64,000 bases of DNA from Sphingomonas rubra (GTDB lineage: Bacteria; Pseudomonadota; Alphaproteobacteria; Sphingomonadales; Sphingomonadaceae). Position numbers and translations under genes: made by a program. The notes beneath the pieces are model-generated. The model was not told the DNA's origin. It saw only the letters and a list, made by a program, of their open reading frames with translations, and did no database searches. Below are positions 9,128 to 19,030 of this stretch, piece after piece (the first letter of the stretch is position 1; each line of letters begins with the position of its first letter). Location: assembly GCF_900115745.1 (NCBI RefSeq), contig NZ_FOXP01000004.1, forward strand, positions 126,501 through 190,500, read 5' to 3'.

Positions 9128-10029
9128 CCTCCCTCAATGACGCCGCGCTGATCGACCGTTTCCTGGAGATGATGGCGGCGGAGGCGGGATCGGCGCGCAA
9201 CACGCTCGCCGCCTACCGCAGCGACCTCGCGCTCGCCTCCGCTTTCCTCGACAGCCGGCTCGCCGATGCCGACGCGGACGCGCTCGCCCGGTTGGCGCAC
9301 GACTGGCGCGACCTCGCCCGCGCCACGGTGGCGCGCAAATCGGCGGCGCTGCGTCGTTTCTTCGCTTTTCTTGCCGAAGAGGGCCACCGCGCCGACGATC
9401 CGGGTGACGCGCTGCCCCGGCCCGGCGCCGCGCGGTCGCTGCCCAAGGCGCTGAGCCACGCCGATGTCGACCGGCTGTTCGCCGCTTTGGCCGAGCGGCT
9501 GGAGCGCGTCCCGCCCGCGCCGCTCGACCTGCGCCTCGCCGCGCTGGTGGAGCTGCTCTACGGATCGGGCCTGCGCGCCAGCGAGCTCGTGTCGCTGCCG
9601 CGCAACGCGGTCGCGCCCGACCGCCCCTTTCTCATCATCCGCGGCAAGGGCGACAAGGAACGCTTGGTCCCCCTGTCCGACCGCGCCCGCACCGCCGTGG
9701 CGGCGTGGCGGCAGCACGTGCCCGTTTCCGCGGCTTGGCTGTTCCCGTCGGGCAAGGCGCATCTGTCGCGCATCCGCCTCTACCAGTTGGTCAAGGCGCT
9801 CGCCGCCCAGGCGGGGGTGCCGCCCGATCGCGTGTCTCCCCACGTCCTGCGCCACGCCTTCGCCACCCACCTGCTGGCCGGCGGCGCCGACCTGCGCGCG
9901 CTCCAGGCGATGCTCGGCCACGCCGACATCGCCACCACCGAGATCTACACCCAGGTCGAGGTCGGCCGACTGGTCGAACTGGTCACCCGCGACCACCCTC
10001 TCGTTGACCTCGATCCCCGTCGGTCCTAA
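9124..10029 (+). CDS. xerD: Tyrosine recombinase XerD
   Basis: 301 residues, standard length. An N-terminal SAM-like core-binding domain (RNTLAAYRSDLALASAFL) is followed by the catalytic domain with Arg in YGSGLRASELVSL, a Lys in RGKGDKERLVPL, HVLRHAFATHLL (HxxR), LGHADIATTEIYTQV (second His and the nucleophilic Tyr). With XerC it resolves chromosome dimers at dif. The GTG start overlaps the stop of the upstream gene (GTGA). Called XerD rather than XerC from its link with accA and aroK, which is usual in this group. Confidence 0.92.
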   Translation: MTSLNDAALIDRFLEMMAAEAGSARNTLAAYRSDLALASAFLDSRLADADADALARLAHDWRDLARATVARKSAALRRFFAFLAEEGHRADDPGDALPRPGAARSLPKALSHADVDRLFAALAERLERVPPAPLDLRLAALVELLYGSGLRASELVSLPRNAVAPDRPFLIIRGKGDKERLVPLSDRARTAVAAWRQHVPVSAAWLFPSGKAHLSRIRLYQLVKALAAQAGVPPDRVSPHVLRHAFATHLLAGGADLRALQAMLGHADIATTEIYTQVEVGRLVELVTRDHPLVDLDPRRS

Positions 10030-10039
10030 CCGCCGCATC

Positions 10040-10987
10040 ATGCCGAGTTTCCTGGATTTCGAGAAGCCGATCGCCGAGCTTCAGGCCCGTATCGACGAGC
10101 TGCGCGAGACGGCGGAGGCGGGCGACGTCGACCTCGCCGCCGACATCGGGCGCCTTCAGTCCAAATCGGACAAGCTGCTGCGCGATACCTTCTCCCGATT
10201 GACCCCCTGGCAGAAGACGCAGGTCGCCCGCCATCCCGAGCGGCCGCATTTCAAGAACTACGTCGCCGGTCTGTTCGAGGAGTGGCTGCCGCTCGCGGGC
10301 GACCGCGCCTTCGCCGACGACCAGGCGATCATCGGCGGCTTCGCGACGTTCCGCGGTCGCAGGGTGCTCGCGATCGGGCACGAGAAGGGCGACGACACCG
10401 CCACGCGGTTGCGTCACAATTTCGGCATGGGCAAGCCGGAGGGCTATCGCAAAGCGATCCGCCTGGTCGAGCTTGCCGATCGGTTCGGCCTGCCGGTGGT
10501 GACCCTGGTCGACACATCCGGCGCCTTTCCCGGCATCCAGGCGGAGGAGCGCGGCCAGGCGGAGGCGATCGCCCGCTCGACCGAGGCGTGTCTGGCCGCG
10601 GGCGTGCCCGTGATCGCGGCGATCGTCGGCGAGGGCGGCTCCGGTGGCGCGGTGGCACTGGCCGCGGGCAACCGCGTGCTGATGTTCGAGCACGCTGTCT
10701 ACTCCGTCATCAGTCCCGAGGGCTGCGCCTCGATCCTGTGGCGCACCGCCGACAAGGCGGCCGACGCGGCGGAGGCGATGCGCGTCACCGCGCAGGACCT
10801 GAAACAGCTCGGCATCATTGACACGATCGTGCCCGAGCCGCTGGGCGGCGCGCACCGCGCGCCCGTGCAGGCGATCCAGTCGCTCGGCGACGCGCTGGAG
10901 AAGGCGCTGGGCGACCTTGCCCCTCACTCGTCGCGCGAATTGTGCGCGGAGCGCCGCGCCAAGTTCCTGGCGATGGGGCGGCTCTGA
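10040..10987 (+). CDS. accA: Acetyl-CoA carboxylase carboxyltransferase subunit alpha
   Basis: 315 residues. Transfers carboxyl from carboxybiotin to acetyl-CoA in the AccA2D2 complex, the first committed step of fatty acid synthesis. Visible family motifs are the helical N-terminus with the FSRLTPWQKTQVARHP motif, the carboxyltransferase core with VVTLVDTSGAFPGI and AIVGEGGSGGAVAL, and the SVISPEGCASILW motif. Starts 10 bp after xerD. A strong hairpin lies just after the stop. Confidence 0.97.
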   Translation: MPSFLDFEKPIAELQARIDELRETAEAGDVDLAADIGRLQSKSDKLLRDTFSRLTPWQKTQVARHPERPHFKNYVAGLFEEWLPLAGDRAFADDQAIIGGFATFRGRRVLAIGHEKGDDTATRLRHNFGMGKPEGYRKAIRLVELADRFGLPVVTLVDTSGAFPGIQAEERGQAEAIARSTEACLAAGVPVIAAIVGEGGSGGAVALAAGNRVLMFEHAVYSVISPEGCASILWRTADKAADAAEAMRVTAQDLKQLGIIDTIVPEPLGGAHRAPVQAIQSLGDALEKALGDLAPHSSRELCAERRAKFLAMGRL

Positions 10988-10991
10988 TACG

Positions 10992-11026
10992 AAAAAGGGC
11001 GGCGTACCGGGTAGGTACACCGCCCT
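10992..11026. terminator. Bidirectional terminator hairpin between accA and a pilin gene
   Basis: Arms 10996-11008 and 11014-11026 pair over 13 bp with one mismatch around a 5-nt loop. On the minus strand the stem is followed by five U, so it should end the leftward pilin transcript; accA ends 8 bp before it and may use it as well. Confidence 0.75.
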
Positions 11027-11048
11027 CGTTCACGCGCTTGCGCGTCGA

Positions 11049-11234
11049 TCAGGTCGTCGAGACCGACGCGGCGGTGTTGAGTTCGTTCGTTGCCTTGTTG
11101 AACGTGCCCTTCACGGCGGTGCCCAGGCCCCGCATCGCGACGATCGCGGCGACGGCGACCAGTGCGGCGATCAGGCCGTACTCGATCGCGGTGGCGCCCT
11201 TGTTGTTACCGAAAATCTTGCGAATAATCGTCAT
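11049..11234 (-). CDS. Flp family type IVb pilin
   Basis: A short pilin: basic N-terminus, then the class IVb cleavage site region (FGNNKGATAIEYGLIAALVA), one hydrophobic helix and a short polar tail. Prepilin peptidase would cut before the Ala/Glu-Tyr motif. Start ATG 11234 is preferred over ATG 11246 because a GGAG lies 6 nt before it. No tad/cpa assembly genes are in the window. A second related pilin lies upstream on the same strand. Confidence 0.88.
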   Translation of the reverse strand: MTIIRKIFGNNKGATAIEYGLIAALVAVAAIVAMRGLGTAVKGTFNKATNELNTAASVSTT

Positions 11235-11359
11235 TCCAGTCTCCATGGTACGAAGCTTCAGTCACCCGGCTGAACCGGGAGGAAGCCGGACCAGCGCAAT
11301 CGGAATTAAGGGTGTCGGGTTGAGAAATGATTAAGTGGGCGGCGGTGCGATCGTCGCGA

Positions 11360-11548
11360 TCACAGCGCGGTGCGGACGGTCGCGGTGACGCTGTCGAAGA
11401 TGCCACCGATCGATCCGCCGAGCAGGCGGAACGCGCCGATCGCGCCGACCGCGACCAGCACGGCGATCAGTCCGTACTCGATCGATGTGGCGGCGCGCCG
11501 ATCGTGCAGCGGGGCGGCGAGAGAGCGGAGGGGATGGAGGCAGCGCAT
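11360..11548 (-). CDS. Flp family type IVb pilin (second copy)
   Basis: 62 residues with the same pilin core (RRAATSIEYGLIAVLVAV) as the gene 126 bp downstream but a longer N-terminus and a different tail (TATVRTAL). The Glu5-equivalent and the hydrophobic helix are intact. The pair probably arose by duplication. Divergent from mutT with 32 bp between starts, so the promoters overlap. Confidence 0.8.
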   Translation of the reverse strand: MRCLHPLRSLAAPLHDRRAATSIEYGLIAVLVAVGAIGAFRLLGGSIGGIFDSVTATVRTAL

Positions 11549-11580
11549 GGCCGGCCATGTACGCGACGAGCGGTTAAGGA

Positions 11581-12024
11581 ATGACTGATTCGGTTACATC
11601 GCCGCCGCTGCTGATCGTCGTCGCCGGCGCACTGGTCCGCGACGACGGCCGCGTGCTGCTTCAGCGCCGCGGTGCGGGCAAGGAACATGCCGGCCTGTGG
11701 GAGTTTCCCGGCGGCAAGGTCGAACCCGGCGAGACGCCGGAGGCGGCGCTCGCCCGCGAACTGGCCGAGGAGCTCGGCATCGCGCCGTCCGGGCCCGCGC
11801 CGGTGCCGCTCTCTTTCGCCAGCGAACCCGCGGGCAGCCGCCATCTCCTGTTGCTCCTCTTCGTCGTCACGCGGTGGCGGGGCGAGCCGCGCGCGCTCGA
11901 CGCGGCGGAGATCGCCTGGGTGGAGCCGGAGCGGCTCGGCGACCGCTTGATGCCGCCCGCCGATCGCCCGCTCGCCGCGGCGCTCGCGTGTGCTTTGTCG
12001 GGCGGGATGATCGAGCGCGCTTGA
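11581..12024 (+). CDS. mutT: 8-oxo-dGTP diphosphatase MutT-like Nudix hydrolase
   Basis: 147 residues. The complete Nudix box GX5EX7REUXEEXGU is visible as GGKVEPGETPEAALARELAE followed by ELGI, and the N-terminus has LLQRRGAGKEHAGLWEFPGG typical of MutT. It removes oxidised guanine nucleotides from the pool. Substrate is inferred from family resemblance only; other small Nudix enzymes are possible. Confidence 0.88.
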   Translation: MTDSVTSPPLLIVVAGALVRDDGRVLLQRRGAGKEHAGLWEFPGGKVEPGETPEAALARELAEELGIAPSGPAPVPLSFASEPAGSRHLLLLLFVVTRWRGEPRALDAAEIAWVEPERLGDRLMPPADRPLAAALACALSGGMIERA

Positions 12025-12069
12025 CCCCGCGCGCAAAAGCCCGCATCTGCGCGCCTCCCACGCTCCCGA

Positions 12070-12143
12070 GGCCCGATGGCGGAGTGGTGACGCAGAGGAC
12101 TGCAAATCCTTGCACCCGGGTTCGATTCCCGGTCGGGCCTCCA
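12070..12143 (+). tRNA. tRNA-Cys (GCA)
   Basis: A 7-bp acceptor stem (GGCCCGA / TCGGGCC), a D arm, an anticodon loop CTGCAAA with anticodon GCA, a T arm with TTCGATT, discriminator T and an encoded CCA. Confidence 0.95.
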
Positions 12144-12284
12144 CTTCTTTCTGGCGGCGATTGGGTCGGCTGATCCCCCAACAGATCGGACGCGTCGTTG
12201 CTTGGCGTCGCGCCGCCTCCGCGCTATCGCTCGAACACGACGAAGTGTATTGCACGGCTAGTACAGTTGTGCGAGGATCGGGGA

Positions 12285-12965
12285 ATGACGATGTTGGATC
12301 AGCGGCTGAAGCCGGGCATGGGCGCTGACGCGATGCGCGCGGCGATGGTATCGAGCCAGTTGCGGACCACGGGGGTGGACGACGTTCGCGTCGTGGGCGC
12401 CATGGCGACCGTGGCGCGCGAGGATTTCGTGCCGCCGGCGTCGCGCGGCGTCGCCTACCGCGACACCGCGGTGCCGCTCGGTCGCGGACGCTACCTCAAC
12501 CCGCCGCTCGCCACCGGCCGCCTCGTCACCGAGGCACAGGTGCTGCAACGTGACCGGGTGCTGCTGATCGGCGCGGCGACGGGTTACACCGCGGCAGTGC
12601 TGGCGATGCTCGGTGCCTCGGTGGTAGCGGTCGAGGAGGATGCCGGCCTGCTCGCCATCGCGCGCGAGGCGCTGGACGGGGTCGAAGGTATTGAGCTGGT
12701 CGAGGCGCCGCTGACCGCGGGCCATCCGGACGGTGCACCCTACGACGTGTTGCTGGTAGACGGCGCGGTGGAGGCATTGCCCGACGCGCTGCTCGCGCAG
12801 CTGCGACCCGGCGGGCGCGTCGCCACCGGCCTCGCCGATCGCGGCGTGACGCGGCTCGCCTCGGGCCGGCGGACGGAGGGGGGCAGCGGCCTGTTTGCCT
12901 TTGCCGACGCCGAGTGCGTGGTGCTGCCGGGCTTCGCGCGGCCGACCGGGTTCCGGTTCGGCTGA
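12285..12965 (+). CDS. pcm: Protein-L-isoaspartate O-methyltransferase family protein
   Basis: 226 residues. The N-terminus MRAAMVSSQLRTTGVDD and VAREDFVPP, the YLNPPLATGRLVTEAQVL stretch and the SAM-binding RVLLIGAATGYTAAVLAML motif define the PCMT family, which methylates isoaspartyl residues in aged proteins. Alphaproteobacterial copies in front of tolC are common and often lack some substrate-loop residues, so the actual substrate is uncertain. ATG 12285 follows GAGGATCGGGG. Its stop overlaps the tolC start (TGATG). Confidence 0.85.
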   Translation: MTMLDQRLKPGMGADAMRAAMVSSQLRTTGVDDVRVVGAMATVAREDFVPPASRGVAYRDTAVPLGRGRYLNPPLATGRLVTEAQVLQRDRVLLIGAATGYTAAVLAMLGASVVAVEEDAGLLAIAREALDGVEGIELVEAPLTAGHPDGAPYDVLLVDGAVEALPDALLAQLRPGGRVATGLADRGVTRLASGRRTEGGSGLFAFADAECVVLPGFARPTGFRFG

Positions 12966-14500
12966 TGGCACGCGCGGGGGGGAACCGGGTGGTCAAGGTC
13001 GGCCTGCTGCTGGCGGGGGCGGCGCTCGCCGTCCAGTCGGCATCGGCCGAAACGCTGCGCGAGGCACTGGCCAAGGCCTATGCCAGCAACCCGACGCTGA
13101 CCGGCGCGCGTGCGCAGCTCCGCGCCACCGACGAGGGCGTGCCGATCGCGCGGGCCGCGGGTCGCCCGTCGCTCGACGCCAACGGGCAGGTCATCGACAA
13201 CGTCGTCCAGGCCAACAATAACTTCCTCAACCCCGAACGCGTCGGCAACGCGCAGGTGCAGCTGTCTTTCCCGCTCTACCAGGGCGGGGCCGTGCGCAAC
13301 GCGGTGCGCGCCGCCGAGACGCGGGTCGAGGCGGGTCGCGCGCAGCTGCGCGGTGCGGAGGCGAACACCTTCACCAACGTCGTCGCGGCGTACATGAACG
13401 TGATTCGGGACGAGGCGATCGTCGGCCTCAACATCCAGAACGTCCGCATCCTCGACACCAACCTCGCCGCTAGTCGCGACCGGTTTCAGGTCGGCGACCT
13501 GACCCGCACCGACGTCGCCCAGTCGGAGGCGCGGCTGGCGCTCGCCCGCGCGCAGCTCCAGCAGGCCGAGGCGCAGCTGATCTCCAGCCGCGAGAACTAC
13601 ATCGCGGTGATCGGCACGCCGCCCACCGACCTCCAGCAGCCGCCGATGCTGCCGCGCCTGCCGGAAACCGCGCAGGTCGCCGTCACCGAGGCGCTGGACA
13701 GCAATCCGCAGCTGCTCGCCGCACGTACCTCGACGGAGGCGACCCGCTTCGACGTCGGCAGCGCGCGCGCCGGCCGCCTGCCGCGCGTCGCGGCCGTCAC
13801 GTCGGGCAATTACGTCAATTATCTAGGCTCGCTGCCGCGTTCCAACAACGGCATCCCGATCGACAATGCGCTGACCTCCGCGGCGATCGGCCTGCAGTTC
13901 ACGGTGCCGCTGTTCCAGGGCGGTCGCCCGGCCGCGCAGGTCCGCCAGGCGGAGGCGCTGCGCGCCCAGGCGCTGGAGAACGCCACCGCCACCGAGCGCG
14001 CCGTGATCTCGCAGGCCCGCTCCGCCTTCGCCGTCAACCGCTCGTCGCAGCAGGTGATCGCCTCCGCGGAGGCCGCGGTCGCCGCCAACAAGCTGAGCCT
14101 GGAGGGCGTGCGCGCGGAGAACAGCGTCGGCACGCGGACGATCCTCGACATCCTCAACGCCGAGCAGGAGTTGCTCAACAGCCAGGTGACGCTGGTCACC
14201 GCGCGGCGCGACGCCTATGTCGCGGGCTTCGCGCTGCTCGCCGCGATGGGCCGGGCGGAGGCGCGCGACCTGGGGCTCGACGGTGGGTCGCTCTACGACC
14301 CGACCAGCAACTACAATCGCGTCCGTGGCCGCTTCTTCGACTTCGACGATGATGGCCTGCCCGAGGCGGTGGCGACCTCGACTGCCGGCACCCCGGCGCA
14401 GAACGCGGCCGTGCGACCGCCCGTTGATCCCGCGCTCAAGTCGGACGTTGACAGGGGCCCTGCATTAACCACAGGGGCTTCCTCACCGAACCGGCGATAA
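12965..14500 (+). CDS. tolC: TolC family outer membrane efflux channel
   Basis: 511 residues. A signal peptide (VGLLLAGAALAVQSASA) is followed by two outer-membrane-efflux repeats with the usual ETLREALAKAYASNPTL start, FPLYQGG and VPLFQGGRPAAQVRQA motifs in the two halves, and long helices. It trimerises into the outer-membrane exit duct of type I secretion and RND pumps. The C-terminal tail from about residue 455 is polar and may be disordered. Coupled to pcm by an overlapping start. Confidence 0.92.
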   Translation: MARAGGNRVVKVGLLLAGAALAVQSASAETLREALAKAYASNPTLTGARAQLRATDEGVPIARAAGRPSLDANGQVIDNVVQANNNFLNPERVGNAQVQLSFPLYQGGAVRNAVRAAETRVEAGRAQLRGAEANTFTNVVAAYMNVIRDEAIVGLNIQNVRILDTNLAASRDRFQVGDLTRTDVAQSEARLALARAQLQQAEAQLISSRENYIAVIGTPPTDLQQPPMLPRLPETAQVAVTEALDSNPQLLAARTSTEATRFDVGSARAGRLPRVAAVTSGNYVNYLGSLPRSNNGIPIDNALTSAAIGLQFTVPLFQGGRPAAQVRQAEALRAQALENATATERAVISQARSAFAVNRSSQQVIASAEAAVAANKLSLEGVRAENSVGTRTILDILNAEQELLNSQVTLVTARRDAYVAGFALLAAMGRAEARDLGLDGGSLYDPTSNYNRVRGRFFDFDDDGLPEAVATSTAGTPAQNAAVRPPVDPALKSDVDRGPALTTGASSPNRR

Positions 14501-14524
14501 TGCCGGCGGCTGAAAGGGGCAGAG

Positions 14525-15109
14525 ATGGGGGACATGAGCGTCGAGCCATCGATGGAAGAGATCCTGTCGTCGATCAAACGGATCATCGCCGAAGAGGGTG
14601 AGAGCCCGGTTCGTGGTCGCCGTGTCGGCCGCGCCGCGCCGCCGCCTCCGCCGATGCTGGACGACGAGGCGGAGGTGCTGGAACTCAGCCATCCGCTCGA
14701 TGAGCCGATGATGCCCGCGACCCGCGCTCCGTTGCCTGCCGCCGCCGCCGAGCCGGAGCCGTCGCGCCCCGCCGCCGTCGCGGCATCCGCGCCCGTCGCG
14801 CCCGAGCCCGCCTCCTCCGTCACCATGGCGGAGCCGACCCCGCCGTCACCGGTTGTGCCGCCGATGCCCGATTCCGAAGCCGCCGATCCGATCCTATCCA
14901 CCCAGGCCGCGGCCGCCAGCCGCAGCGCGCTCGATTCGCTGTCCCGGCTGATGGTTAAGCCCGAGCCGTCGAGCGACGGCACGCTGGAGGGCATGGTGCG
15001 CGAGATGCTGCGCCCGATGCTGCGCGACTGGCTCGACGCCAATCTGCCCGCGATGGTCGAGACGATGGTACAGGCGGAGATCGCACGAATCACCGGCAAG
15101 CCGGGTTGA
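14525..15109 (+). CDS. popZ: PopZ-like polar organising protein (DUF2497)
   Basis: 194 residues. The N-terminal helix SMEEILSSIKRIIAEE, a long Pro/Ala/Glu-rich middle (about 30-130) and the C-terminal helices (MVREMLRPMLRDWLDANLP and a final helix) match PopZ/DUF2497. In Caulobacter PopZ condenses at the poles and anchors the centromere and signalling proteins; the same role here is an inference. GGGGCAGAG precedes the start. It lies just after tolC and just before the LOV kinase. Confidence 0.88.
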   Translation: MGDMSVEPSMEEILSSIKRIIAEEGESPVRGRRVGRAAPPPPPMLDDEAEVLELSHPLDEPMMPATRAPLPAAAAEPEPSRPAAVAASAPVAPEPASSVTMAEPTPPSPVVPPMPDSEAADPILSTQAAAASRSALDSLSRLMVKPEPSSDGTLEGMVREMLRPMLRDWLDANLPAMVETMVQAEIARITGKPG

Positions 15110-15146
15110 TCCACGTGTCGGTCGAGGACCGGGCCTCCGTTTCTGA

Positions 15147-16793
<1,647 letters not shown>

Positions 16794-16830
16794 TTGCGTC
16801 GCGGACGGCGGTGTGTTCTACCCGCAGTCC

Positions 16831-18885
16831 ATGAAGAAGCTTCTGCTCGCGAGCGCGCTGCTCGCTTCCGTCTCCGCTCCCGCCGCGGCCAGCCAGCTCA
16901 CTATCGACGACGTGACGATGCTTCGCCGCGTCGGCGCGCCCACCGCGTCGAAGGATGGCCGATGGCTCGTCTGGGCGCAGCGCGAGACCGACCTCGCCGC
17001 GGATCGGGGACGTTACGACCTCTACCGCCTCGACCTGACGAAGCGCGGCGCCCGGCCGGAAGCGCTGCTCGCCGAGGCGGACGTGAACGAGAACGATCCC
17101 CAGATCGTGGGCGACACCGTCTATTTCACGTCCGACAAGACCAGTTCGGGCGGGGGCGGCGGTGACGGCGCGGTGTGGGCGGTGCCCGTCACCGGCGGCA
17201 CCCCGCGCAAGCTCACCGGGTTTCAGGGCGGGTTCAACGGCTTCAAGGTCTCGCCCGACGCCTCCAGGCTGCTGATCTTCGCGGACCGCAAGCCCGGCGC
17301 GCCGAGCCTCGCCCCCGCGATGGAGAAGAAGGACGCGAACGCCGGCTCTGGCCGTACCTACGACCAGCTCTTCGTCCGTCACTGGGACAGCTGGGCCGAC
17401 GGCACCCGCTCGCAGCTCTTCGTCCTGCCGCTGACCCCCGCCGGCGCGCCGGGCGATGGCCGCGCAATCGTCGGCCAGCTCGTCGGCGACACGCCCTCCA
17501 AGCCGTTCGGCGGCGCGGAGGAGGTGGCGTGGAGCCCCGATGGCCGCACCGTCTACTTCGCGCTGCGCGAAGCCGGCCGGATCGAGGCGACCTCGACCAA
17601 CCTCGACATCTTCTCCGCCCCCGCCGACGGCTCCGCCCCGCCCGTGAACCTGACGGCGGACAATGACGCCACCGACAACCTGCCCACCGTCTCGCCCGAC
17701 GGCCGCAGCCTCGCCTATTTCGCCATGAAGCGCCCCGGCTTCGAGGCCGACCGCCAGGTGCTGATGATCCGCGACCTCGGCACCGGCCGGGCGCGCGCGG
17801 TGACCGAGGGCTGGGACCGCTCGGTCGCCTCGATCGCCTGGGCGCCCGACGGCCGCTCGCTCTACGTCACCGCCGACGACGTGCAGGAGACGCCACTGTT
17901 CCGCGTCGACGCCGCCACCGGCAAGGTCACGCGGCTGACCGGCGAAGGCCACGTCTCCGCGGTCGCCGTCACACCCAAGGGCGCGGTGGTGGCGATGAAC
18001 AGTCTCGTCGCGCCCGACGACTTCTACGCCGTGACCCGCCCCAATCGCGTGCAGCGTCTCACCTCCGTCAATGCCGACAAGCTCGCCGGCATCGACATGC
18101 CCACCGTGTCGCGCTTCTCCTTCACCGGCGCCAACAACGACACCGTCCACGGCTACGCGGTCCGGCCCGCCGGCTCGTCGGGCAAGGTGCCGATCGCCTT
18201 CATGGTCCATGGCGGTCCCCAGGGGTCGAGCAACAACAGCTGGTCCTACCGCTGGAACCCGGCGGTGTTCGCGGGCGCCGGCTACGGACTGGTCGCCGTC
18301 GATTTCCACGGCAGCACCGGTTACGGTCAGGCCTTCACCGACTCGATCAGCAACAATTGGGGCGGCTGGCCGCTGGAGGATCTGCAAAAGGGCCTCGCCG
18401 CCGCCACTGCCAAGTACGGCTGGCTCGACGCGGACAACGCCTGCGCGCTCGGCGCGTCCTACGGCGGCTATATGATGAACTGGATCGAGGGGAAGTGGCC
18501 CGACCGGTTCAAGTGCATCGTCCAGCACGACGGCGTGTTCGACGCGCGCGCCATGGCCTACGAGACCGAGGAACTGTGGTTCGACGAGTGGGAACACGGC
18601 GGCAAGACCTACTACGAGGACCCCGCCGCGTTCGAGAAGTGGAACCCGGTCAACTACGTGAGCGCGTGGAAGACGCCGCAACTCGTCATCACCGGCGAGA
18701 AGGACTTCCGCATCCCCTACACGCAGGGGCTCGCCGCCTTCACCGCGCTCCAGCGCCGCGGTATTCCGTCGAAGCTGCTCGTCTTCCCCAACGAGAACCA
18801 TTGGGTGTTGAAGCCGAAGAACTCGCGCCAATGGTACGGTGAGGTTCTCGGCTGGATGGATCGCTGGACGGGGAAGGGTAACTAA
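16831..18885 (+). CDS. S9 family prolyl oligopeptidase / acyl-aminoacyl peptidase
   Basis: 684 residues from ATG 16831, chosen because MKKLLLASALLASVSAPAAA is a signal peptide; the frame is open upstream to GTG 16813. The N-terminal half is a beta-propeller built of WD/PD40-like SPDG repeats (VSPDASRLL, WSPDGRTVY, VSPDGRSLA, WAPDGRSLY). The C-terminal alpha/beta hydrolase domain has the nucleophile in GASYGGYM, an Asp in GEKDFRIPY and the His in NENHWV. It should cleave short peptides in the periplasm. Specificity (dipeptidyl or acyl-peptide) is not readable. Confidence 0.92.
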   Translation: MKKLLLASALLASVSAPAAASQLTIDDVTMLRRVGAPTASKDGRWLVWAQRETDLAADRGRYDLYRLDLTKRGARPEALLAEADVNENDPQIVGDTVYFTSDKTSSGGGGGDGAVWAVPVTGGTPRKLTGFQGGFNGFKVSPDASRLLIFADRKPGAPSLAPAMEKKDANAGSGRTYDQLFVRHWDSWADGTRSQLFVLPLTPAGAPGDGRAIVGQLVGDTPSKPFGGAEEVAWSPDGRTVYFALREAGRIEATSTNLDIFSAPADGSAPPVNLTADNDATDNLPTVSPDGRSLAYFAMKRPGFEADRQVLMIRDLGTGRARAVTEGWDRSVASIAWAPDGRSLYVTADDVQETPLFRVDAATGKVTRLTGEGHVSAVAVTPKGAVVAMNSLVAPDDFYAVTRPNRVQRLTSVNADKLAGIDMPTVSRFSFTGANNDTVHGYAVRPAGSSGKVPIAFMVHGGPQGSSNNSWSYRWNPAVFAGAGYGLVAVDFHGSTGYGQAFTDSISNNWGGWPLEDLQKGLAAATAKYGWLDADNACALGASYGGYMMNWIEGKWPDRFKCIVQHDGVFDARAMAYETEELWFDEWEHGGKTYYEDPAAFEKWNPVNYVSAWKTPQLVITGEKDFRIPYTQGLAAFTALQRRGIPSKLLVFPNENHWVLKPKNSRQWYGEVLGWMDRWTGKGN

Positions 18886-18891
18886 CCCACC

Positions 18892-18999
18892 CGTCACCCC
18901 GGACTTGATCCGGGGTCCATGGCTCCGCGAGCGCGCGGCTGGATGCTCGGGCGGCACACCTGCCGATCGATGGACCCCGGCTCGGAGGCCGGGGTGACG
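18892..18999. repeat. Intergenic palindromic repeat R3
   Basis: CGTCACCCCGGACTTGATCC / GGAGGCCGGGGTGACG arms, with inner GGGGTCCATGG and GATGGACCCC also pairing. Sits between the S9 peptidase gene and valS on the same strand. Confidence 0.8.
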
Positions 19000-19030
19000 A
19001 GGTGCATGTGGTTGGCTATGCGCTCCCATC

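Noticed and set aside
11867..12181. Leftward open frame with GPTGNRTRVQGFAVLCV
   Set aside because: Antisense reading of tRNA-Cys.
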